From an uncultured Neomegalonema sp. (GTDB lineage Bacteria > Pseudomonadota > Alphaproteobacteria > Rhodobacterales > Rhodobacteraceae), in contig CALFWP010000080.1 in NCBI GenBank assembly GCA_937927905.1, positions 1 through 5,869 on the forward strand: a stretch of DNA of 5,869 nt. The letters are read 5' to 3'. Below are positions 1 to 4,873 of this stretch, one piece after another. Position 1 is the first letter of the stretch. Every line of letters starts with the position of its first letter. Position numbers and translations under genes: made by a program. The notes under the pieces are model-generated. The model did not search any database. It saw only the letters and a list, made by a program, of their open reading frames with translations, and was not told where the DNA came from.

Positions 1-837
1 ATAAAGCGGGAAGAGCCACGCCGCCGTGTAGAGGTGCCGCTCATCGACATTTTCGACAACCGTTACCTGAAACTGGCGGGGCAGGCACAGCACCGCAGTC
101 CCGGAGAGCAGGATCAGTCCGATCCATCGCACACCGAAGCCCTCTTCAGGGGGCGGCATAGTTTCGGTAATACGCCGGAAGATATCCTGGGGACCATCGG
201 CGACGTGATACACGGCAACAATTCCGACACCGATCAGGGCAACCAGCTTTACCAGTGCCTCAACCGCGATGGCGGCAACCACCCCGTAATGGCGTTCATT
301 CGCGTCGATGCTGCGGGTGCCGAAGATAATCGTGAACAGTGCCAGCCCTGCTGCAACCCAGAATGCGGTTTGCGGGTCGGACCCGACCGTATCCGGTGAT
401 CCGCCGATGACCTGAAAGCTTGTGGTGATCGCTTTCAGTTGCAAGGCGATATAGGGCGCGGCACCGGCGACGGCGATAACGGTGACCGTCGCTGCGACCC
501 GGTCGCTTTTTCCGTAGCGGGAAGAGATAAAATCAGCGATTGAGGTGATGTTGTTTTCTTTCCGGATTCGCAACAGCTTGCGCAGAACCGCATAGAAACC
601 CAGGAAAACAAGCGTCGGTCCGATATAGATCGTCGCAAATTCCAACCCGTTCCGGGCGGCAGACCCGACTGCGCCGTAAAATGTCCAGCTGGTACAATAA
701 ACAGAGATTGAAAGCGTATAGACAAGCGGCGAACTCAGCCAGCTGGATCGTGAGGTCCGATCCGCGATAAACGCGACCAGAAACAAAAGCACGGCATACC
801 CGAGCGCGGCCAGAATAACGATGTTCAGTGAATTCAT
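1..837 (-). CDS. CbrA-like sodium:solute symporter-domain sensor (probable histidine kinase), N-terminal part only
   Basis: This frame is open from an ATG at 837 to the left edge: 279 codons with no stop, so the gene is partial at its 3' end. It encodes a hydrophobic, multi-spanning protein of the SLC5/sodium:solute symporter fold. Motifs seen: YCTSWTFYGAVG (residues 47-58), RYGKS (107-111), PYIALQLKA (128-136), FGTRSIDANERHYG (172-185) and LCLPRQFQVTVVENV (250-264). From memory of the family, these are typical of the symporter-like input domain of CbrA-type sensor kinases, where it is followed by PAS, HisKA and HATPase domains. Those domains would lie outside the window and are not seen. The ATG overlaps the stop of the upstream small membrane gene (ATGA), implying translational coupling, and a receiver gene lies two genes upstream. 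The alternative is a plain transporter without a kinase. Symporter-like domain: confident. Kinase: likely. Confidence 0.85.
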   Translation of the reverse strand, partial: MNSLNIVILAALGYAVLLFLVAFIADRTSRSSWLSSPLVYTLSISVYCTSWTFYGAVGSAARNGLEFATIYIGPTLVFLGFYAVLRKLLRIRKENNITSIADFISSRYGKSDRVAATVTVIAVAGAAPYIALQLKAITTSFQVIGGSPDTVGSDPQTAFWVAAGLALFTIIFGTRSIDANERHYGVVAAIAVEALVKLVALIGVGIVAVYHVADGPQDIFRRITETMPPPEEGFGVRWIGLILLSGTAVLCLPRQFQVTVVENVDERHLYTAAWLFPLY

Positions 838-1070
838 TTGTCTTCACTGCCATCACCGGTACCACGTGATAACCGGTACGCTATGATTGCGGAAATCCCG
901 ATAATGCCCAGCCATGTCCCGAACAGATATACCAGGATCAGCGGCGCTCCGAAAATCGTGTCATTTGTGGCAAATAATCCGATCACCGGCGGGATCAGCA
1001 ATATAAACCCGAACACCGGTGCAATGGCCGCGATGTCCAGTAAACGCCGAGATGAAGCTTTTTTTGCCAT
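834..1070 (-). CDS. Small two-helix membrane protein coupled to the symporter-domain sensor
   Basis: This 78-residue protein has a basic N-terminus (MAKKASSRR) and two hydrophobic segments at roughly residues 11-33 and 39-65. It ends in a short charged tail (SRGTGDGSEDK). The segments are joined by a short loop with the sequence ATNDTIFGAP. I do not recognise a named family with certainty. The layout resembles the small membrane proteins (DUF3311/DUF997/DUF4212-like) often encoded directly before sodium:solute symporters. The stop codon overlaps the next gene's ATG by 4 bases, so the two are almost certainly co-translated. The ATG at 1070 is preceded by a weak GGGA about 4 bases upstream. A role as accessory subunit or assembly partner of the downstream symporter-like protein is inferred from gene order only. 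Confidence 0.8.
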   Translation of the reverse strand: MAKKASSRRLLDIAAIAPVFGFILLIPPVIGLFATNDTIFGAPLILVYLFGTWLGIIGISAIIAYRLSRGTGDGSEDK

Positions 1071-1133
1071 GATATCCCGTTATTTTACCTTTACACTACA
1101 GCCTTGATGATCCGGTATGAAGGCCCTGCTTAG

Positions 1134-1520
1134 CTACCCTGACACGCCGGAGCGCAAAGCCGCGAGCCTTAAGACTTCGCTGACGATATGCGCATTCGAA
1201 AACGGTTTTGTGACAAAGACATCCGCTCCCAGAGCGTCCGCTGTCTGACGATCCTGGGATTGTCCTTTTGCGGTCAGAACCATGACCGCCACATCTTTCA
1301 ATGCGTCGTCGGCGCGTAATGTTTTCAGGACATCAAAGCCGTTTAAAGATGGCAGCATTACATCCAGAATCAGGACATCGGGCACCGATAGGCGGGCCTC
1401 GCGCAGGGCAGCCTCACCATCGGTTGCATGGCGGACATTGCACTCTGCCTGTTCAAGGATGAAACGCAGCGATTCGGCAATATTCTGTTCGTCCTCGGCA
1501 ATAAGGACATTGGCTTTCAC
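1134..1520 (-). CDS. Single-domain CheY-like response regulator
   Basis: This 128-residue protein is made of one receiver domain and no output domain. The conserved phosphorylation pocket is intact: acidic pair E9/D10, phospho-acceptor D53 in the LILDVMLP segment, T83 (VLTAKG) and K105 in VTKPF. I chose the GTG at 1520 because a GGGAG ribosome-binding site lies 8 bases upstream, and translation from there begins with MKANVLIAEDE, the usual receiver start. The frame stays open upstream to a TTG at 1577, which would add 19 non-receiver residues and has a poorly spaced site. The gene follows the ScfR regulator by 63 bases and precedes the membrane sensor pair by 63 bases, all on one strand. It is probably phosphorylated by the CbrA-like protein. 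With no DNA-binding domain, it must act through protein contacts or as a phosphorelay step (inference). Confidence 0.93.
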   Translation of the reverse strand: MKANVLIAEDEQNIAESLRFILEQAECNVRHATDGEAALREARLSVPDVLILDVMLPSLNGFDVLKTLRADDALKDVAVMVLTAKGQSQDRQTADALGADVFVTKPFSNAHIVSEVLRLAALRSGVSG

Positions 1521-1528
1521 TGATATCA

Positions 1529-1533
1529 CTCCC
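1529..1533 (-). promoter_or_regulatory. Ribosome-binding site that decides the receiver start
   Basis: On the minus strand this reads GGGAG, with 8 bases before the GTG at 1520. It supports the GTG over the TTG at 1577, which has AGGGGG only 2-3 bases ahead of it, too close for good initiation. Confidence 0.7.
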
Positions 1534-1583
1534 AGATTTTTGGGTAGAAGCTTTTGCAGATTTTCCTGTCCTGTCAAACCCCC

Positions 1584-3143
1584 TCATTTCGCTCTGGCGG
1601 ATGGTTCCTGACGGTGGGCGCAATGTTCGCGCGGACACAGAAGACAGGTCGGCCCGACCGGTTCCGCCTGTGCCGTGGAGGATAGATTGAGACCGTCGGA
1701 ATATACCAGACGGTCTGCGTTCAGCGCATCACAGGCAAGCATCAGAGAAAAGCCCGGCAACGTTTTTCCGAACCCCCCTGCTACCGGACGTGTTGCGCGG
1801 GCAATGATAAAAAACCGGTCGCCGTTGGGAAATTCAGCCAGTTGGCGTTGTCTCAGATCCGGTGTCTGCATCGCGGCATAAACGGCCCAGAGCGGACAGG
1901 CCCCACCGAAACGCGGCATCGGCAAGCGCGGTAACGGGAAACGTTTTGTCAGATAACCGGCGGCATTTGCGCGCAAAAAGGCGAACGGAACACCTTCCGC
2001 CCCCGGACGGCGCAGGCTGGTAAACCGGTGGCACAGCTGTTCCGGTGATGCATTAAAGGCCATCGCGAGGGCATCAATATCATAACGCGTTGTCTTCGTA
2101 GCCTCGAAAAACTTATCATAGGGCATCAGCAATGCAGCCGCGGCATAGGCGTGAAGGGCCCGCTTCGCCCGGTTCCGTGCATCGTTACTGGTCAGATTTG
2201 GCGCGCGTTCAAGTTCCGCTTCGATGATATCCGACGCTTTTAAACCGGTAATCCGGCGGGCAATCTCAAACCGTTCCGTCGCTCTGGGCAGTCCCTCGGC
2301 AAGTAATAGCGTTTTGCCGTCAAAATAAGTCAGCCTGTGTGCAGTCTCGGGCAGCTCCGTCAGTGGCAGACGCCGGACAGAGATACCGTCCTCTTCCAGC
2401 GATTCTACCAGGGCCGGTGTCGACGGCAGAGCATCATGGTCAAGTGATTTGCGGATTTGTTCGATCCGTTCTTCGATGTCCGGAAAATAATTCCGCCGCT
2501 CGAACAGAAATTCGTCAACCTCCTCCGGAGCGGTCAAAGCGGTGCCCGGTTGTTCATTGCGTTCGAAAAACCCGGCCAGTGACTGCGCAATACCGGCAAG
2601 GCGGGTAGCCTCTTCTCCGAGTATACTGTCGAAACGTACTCTTTGTTCTGCGCTGATTTCTGCGCTTTCATTCAGGATCGTTGTCACCGAATGTATTGCC
2701 GTTGAGGCATTGAGCATCTTGTGAATCGATTCGTTCAGAACCGGGTCGTGATTCAGGCGGTCCGAAAACGCTGCAATGAGACTTTGATCCCGTTGTCCGG
2801 CGCGGTAAAGCGCGACCAGGGCATGGGCCCATGGTTCGTAGCGGGCGACCAATGACCTCACCTGGGTCCAATCCAGGTCAAGGCCGGCAAGCGCCGGGTC
2901 TGAGGATACCTCCTCCAATTCTGTCAGAAGCCGCGCTTCTGTTTCGCCGTCAAGCGCTTTGGGATCAATATTGAGTATAGTCGTGATGTCTTTGAGACGT
3001 TTGCCTCTGACCTGACGCCTGTCATGTTCAATAAGGTTGACATAGGACACCGATACGCCCAGGGCGCCGGCGAGGGCAGTCTGGGTCATGCCTGCCTGCC
3101 TGCGGGCATTGCGTATCACATGGCCGACGGGTACATCACGCAT
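1584..3143 (-). CDS. XRE-family short-chain fatty acyl-CoA regulator (ScfR; RamB/PrpR/PccR-like)
   Basis: This is a 519-residue transcription factor. An N-terminal helix-turn-helix covers about residues 7-61 (MTQTALAGALGVS then YVNLIEHDRR). A long helical middle follows, then a region corresponding to the ImmA/IrrE-like domain at about 240-350. That region has no HExxH metalloprotease motif: RFEIARRITG (291-300) sits where it would be. The C-terminal domain (DUF2083-like) has FGGACPLWA around C416 and the tail VGPTCLLCPREHC with C500, C503 and C508. In the family, four such cysteines bind a [4Fe-4S] cluster and the domain binds short-chain acyl-CoA (reported for M. tuberculosis PrpR). Relatives control propionyl-CoA, acetate or glyoxylate-shunt genes. 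The ATG at 3143 has AAAGG 8 bases upstream. It is divergent from an ABC-transporter operon and heads the sensor operon. The family is confident; the exact acyl-CoA cannot be told. Confidence 0.92.
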   Translation of the reverse strand: MRDVPVGHVIRNARRQAGMTQTALAGALGVSVSYVNLIEHDRRQVRGKRLKDITTILNIDPKALDGETEARLLTELEEVSSDPALAGLDLDWTQVRSLVARYEPWAHALVALYRAGQRDQSLIAAFSDRLNHDPVLNESIHKMLNASTAIHSVTTILNESAEISAEQRVRFDSILGEEATRLAGIAQSLAGFFERNEQPGTALTAPEEVDEFLFERRNYFPDIEERIEQIRKSLDHDALPSTPALVESLEEDGISVRRLPLTELPETAHRLTYFDGKTLLLAEGLPRATERFEIARRITGLKASDIIEAELERAPNLTSNDARNRAKRALHAYAAAALLMPYDKFFEATKTTRYDIDALAMAFNASPEQLCHRFTSLRRPGAEGVPFAFLRANAAGYLTKRFPLPRLPMPRFGGACPLWAVYAAMQTPDLRQRQLAEFPNGDRFFIIARATRPVAGGFGKTLPGFSLMLACDALNADRLVYSDGLNLSSTAQAEPVGPTCLLCPREHCAHRQEPSARAK

Positions 3144-3153
3144 ACAACAAGCC

Positions 3154-3167
3154 TTTGTAAAACCGTT
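3154..3167 (-). promoter_or_regulatory. Candidate ScfR operator, leftward copy (AACGGT-TTTACAAA)
   Basis: On the minus strand this reads AACGGTTTTACAAA and ends about 10 bases before the regulator's own ATG, overlapping its AAAGG ribosome-binding site. Binding here would block the gene's own expression, which suggests autoregulation. The core resembles the TTTGCAAA-type sites described for ScfR-family regulators, but differs at one central base. The assignment is inference. Confidence 0.4.
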
Positions 3168-3223
3168 ATTTTTTAAATAAAAAGTAAAATATTTACAATA
3201 TTAATCTTGATATTTGTTTATTT

Positions 3224-3249
3224 TTTACAAAAAACGGTAATGTTTACAA
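3224..3249 (+). promoter_or_regulatory. Candidate ScfR operator, rightward copy (TTTACAAA ... AACGGT-N4-TTTACAA)
   Basis: This stretch carries TTTACAAA (3224-3231), AACGGT (3233-3238) and TTTACAA (3243-3249), with the two TTTACAA elements 19 bases apart start to start. The AACGGT plus TTTACAA pairing repeats the element beside the regulator gene in the opposite orientation, so each copy faces its own gene. It lies 119-144 bases upstream of the binding-protein ATG, at or just above where a promoter would be. Confidence 0.4.
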
Positions 3250-3273
3250 TAGTTTATTGCGTTTTTGACAAAG

Positions 3274-3290
3274 CTGCATTACTGATGCAG
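3274..3290. repeat. Perfect inverted repeat CTGCAT-N5-ATGCAG
   Basis: Two perfect 6-base arms are separated by 5 bases, placed just 3 bases after a TTGACA (3265-3270) and 78 bases before the transporter start codon. In this position it could be an operator for a second regulator or a small hairpin in the leader. No T-run follows, so it is not a terminator. Confidence 0.4.
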
Positions 3291-3367
3291 GTGATGTGCT
3301 TTGGCGCGGATGATCCCGTGACGCGCATCAGGCACGCCTTAAAGTCTTTGGGAGGATAGAAAAGACG

Positions 3368-4723
3368 ATGAGCCTTATTAAGAAAAACATCGACCGTCGC
3401 GGCGTTATGAAGGGATCGGCTGCTGCCGGCCTTGCAGCGCCAATGTTCTTTAACGGCAGTGCATGGGCGGATGCCAATGCATATCTGAACGCACCGACAG
3501 GTAAATCCGTAACGCTCGGTTTCAACGTCCCGCAAACCGGCGCTTATGCCGATGAGGGCGCTGACGAGCTGCGCGCATACAAACTCGCCGTCAAGCACCT
3601 GAACGGTGAAGGCGACGGCGGCATGATGAATACGTTCAAGCCGTCCAAGCTGACCGGCAATGGCGTTCTGGGTAAGAAAGTCGAATTTGTAACGGGTGAT
3701 ACCCAGACAAAATCCGATGCGGCCCGTTCTTCCGCCAAGAAAATGATCGAGGCTGACAAGGCCGTCATGATCACCGGCGGTTCGTCCTCGGGCGTTGCGA
3801 TTGCAGTGCAGTCCCTGTGTCAGGAAGCCGGTGTTATCTTCATGGCCGGTCTGACCCACTCGAACGACACCACGGGTAAAGACAGACGCGCAAACGGCTT
3901 CCGTCACTTCTTCAACGCGTTCCAGTCGGGCGCCGCGCTCGCACCTGTGCTAGAAAAAGCTTACGGTAAAGACCGGAAAGCCTATCACCTGACCGCTGAC
4001 TACACCTGGGGCTGGTCAATTGAGCAATCCATCAGTGAAGCAACCGAAGCCAAGGGCTGGGAAACCGTCGCCAATGTGCGCACGCCGCTCGGTGCCGGTG
4101 ACTTCTCGCAGTACCTGACGCCGGTTCTGAACTCCGGTGCTGACGTTCTGGTCCTGAACCACTACGGTAAGGACATGGTCAACTCGCTGACCCAGGCCGT
4201 GAAGTTCGGTATGCGTGACAAGCAGGTCAACGGAAAAGACTTCGTTGTTGTTGTTCCGCTTTACTCCCGTCTGATGGCACAGGGTGCCGGTGAGAACGTG
4301 AAGGGCATCTTCGGTTCCACAAACTGGCACTGGTCCCTGACCGATGAAGGTTCGAAAGCTTTCGTAAAATCCTTCGGTCAGGAATACGGCTTCCCGCCAT
4401 CGCAGGCGGCACATACCTGCTACGTTCAGACGCTGCTTTATGCAAACGCGGCTGAAACAGCCGGTACGTTCAACCCGTGCGGCATCGTCGAAGCTCTTGA
4501 GGACTTCGAGTTTGACGGACTGGGTAACGGCCCGACCCTCTATCGCGGCGCGGACCACCAGTGCTTTAAGGACGTTCTGGTCGTGAAGGGTAACGAGAAC
4601 CCGACCTCGAAATTCGATATTCTTGAAATCGTTGAAGTTACGCCTGCTGCTCAGGTCACATATGACTCCGAGCACTCAATGTTTGCCGGTGGTGAACTTG
4701 GCGAGTGTAACTCGGGCGCTTAA
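3368..4723 (+). CDS. Periplasmic substrate-binding protein of a branched-chain-amino-acid-type (HAAT) ABC importer, Tat-exported
   Basis: This 451-residue type I periplasmic binding protein (LivK/UrtA-like, Peripla_BP_6 family) would capture the substrate and deliver it to the downstream permease. The signal peptide is twin-arginine type: DRRGVMKG (R10, R11), a hydrophobic stretch to about residue 31, and an AWA cleavage site after A34. Mature features include the opening strand VTLGFNVPQTGAYADEG (48-64), the ligand-site-like GGSSSG (137-142), GLTHSNDTT (161-169) and DYTWGWS (211-217). Cysteines at 151, 351, 371, 399 and 447 could form disulfides. The start has GGGAGGA 11-12 bases upstream, a slightly long spacing. 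The reading frame is rich in GGT, CTG, GAC and AAG codons, as expected of a highly expressed gene. The family is confident. The ligand is unknown; the neighbouring acyl-CoA regulator argues for a carboxylate or other acyl-CoA precursor (inference). Confidence 0.93.
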   Translation: MSLIKKNIDRRGVMKGSAAAGLAAPMFFNGSAWADANAYLNAPTGKSVTLGFNVPQTGAYADEGADELRAYKLAVKHLNGEGDGGMMNTFKPSKLTGNGVLGKKVEFVTGDTQTKSDAARSSAKKMIEADKAVMITGGSSSGVAIAVQSLCQEAGVIFMAGLTHSNDTTGKDRRANGFRHFFNAFQSGAALAPVLEKAYGKDRKAYHLTADYTWGWSIEQSISEATEAKGWETVANVRTPLGAGDFSQYLTPVLNSGADVLVLNHYGKDMVNSLTQAVKFGMRDKQVNGKDFVVVVPLYSRLMAQGAGENVKGIFGSTNWHWSLTDEGSKAFVKSFGQEYGFPPSQAAHTCYVQTLLYANAAETAGTFNPCGIVEALEDFEFDGLGNGPTLYRGADHQCFKDVLVVKGNENPTSKFDILEIVEVTPAAQVTYDSEHSMFAGGELGECNSGA

Positions 4724-4743
4724 TCCCACTTTATAAATCAATG

Positions 4744-4775
4744 GCCGGCCCGGGCTTCCGGGTCGGCTGTTTTTT
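4744..4775 (+). terminator. Hairpin terminator between binding protein and permease
   Basis: The arm GCCGGCCCGG (4744-4753) pairs with CCGGGTCGGC (4758-4767) over 10 base pairs, one of them G-U, around the 4-base loop GCTT. TGTTTTTT (4768-4775) follows. It starts 20 bases after the binding-protein stop. Such a site would end most transcripts, giving much more binding protein than membrane subunits, while read-through would supply the permease. Confidence 0.85.
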
Positions 4776-4861
4776 AAACAGTTCTGCACTGTACAGCGCA
4801 GAACCCCGCGCATGGCAAATGCGCTTAATCAAAAATACGACCGCATTATGGACGCGTGAGC

Positions 4862-4866
4862 AGGGG
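4862..4866 (+). promoter_or_regulatory. Ribosome-binding site that decides the permease start
   Basis: AGGGG lies 7 bases before the GTG at 4874. An in-frame GTG at 4856 has no such site, and the ATG at 4867 is in a different frame that yields no transporter sequence. Confidence 0.7.
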
Positions 4867-4873
4867 ATGTGTC

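Larger units (their letters stand above)
3144..3367. promoter_or_regulatory. Divergent, AT-rich intergenic regulatory region
   Basis: This 224-base gap separates the start of the ScfR gene from the start of the binding-protein gene and must hold both promoters. Its centre (about 3160-3260) is much richer in A+T than the genes on either side. It contains TTTGTAAA at 3154-3161, TTTACAA at 3192-3198, TTTACAAA at 3224-3231 and TTTACAA at 3243-3249. It also holds the small inverted repeat GTAAA-ATA-TTTAC at 3184-3196. A TTGACA at 3265-3270 could be a -35 box for the rightward gene, but no good -10 box lies at the right distance, so the promoter may need an activator. I could not fix a leftward promoter. 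No open frame here looks real. Confidence 0.75.

Noticed and set aside
34..399. 121-codon open frame on the plus strand
   Set aside because: It is the complement of the symporter-domain gene, whose own frame carries strong family motifs throughout.
1521..1577. N-terminal extension of the receiver from a TTG at 1577
   Set aside because: It adds 19 residues not found in receivers and has a poorly spaced ribosome-binding site, while the GTG at 1520 is well placed.
2130..2430. Possible ImmA/IrrE metalloprotease activity in the ScfR protein
   Set aside because: The HExxH zinc-binding motif is absent; the matching stretch reads RFEIARRITG, as expected of family members that have lost protease function.
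3304..3326. GCGCG ... CGCGC inverted repeat in the transporter leader
   Set aside because: The arms are only 5 bases with a 13-base loop, which is expected by chance.
3254..3907. 217-codon open frame on the minus strand
   Set aside because: It lies antisense to the promoter region and the start of the binding-protein gene. Its protein shows no domain, while the plus-strand frame is a clear periplasmic binding protein.
4016..4675. 219-codon open frame on the minus strand
   Set aside because: It is antisense to the binding-protein gene, in codon register with it. The product has no recognisable motif and no ribosome-binding context.
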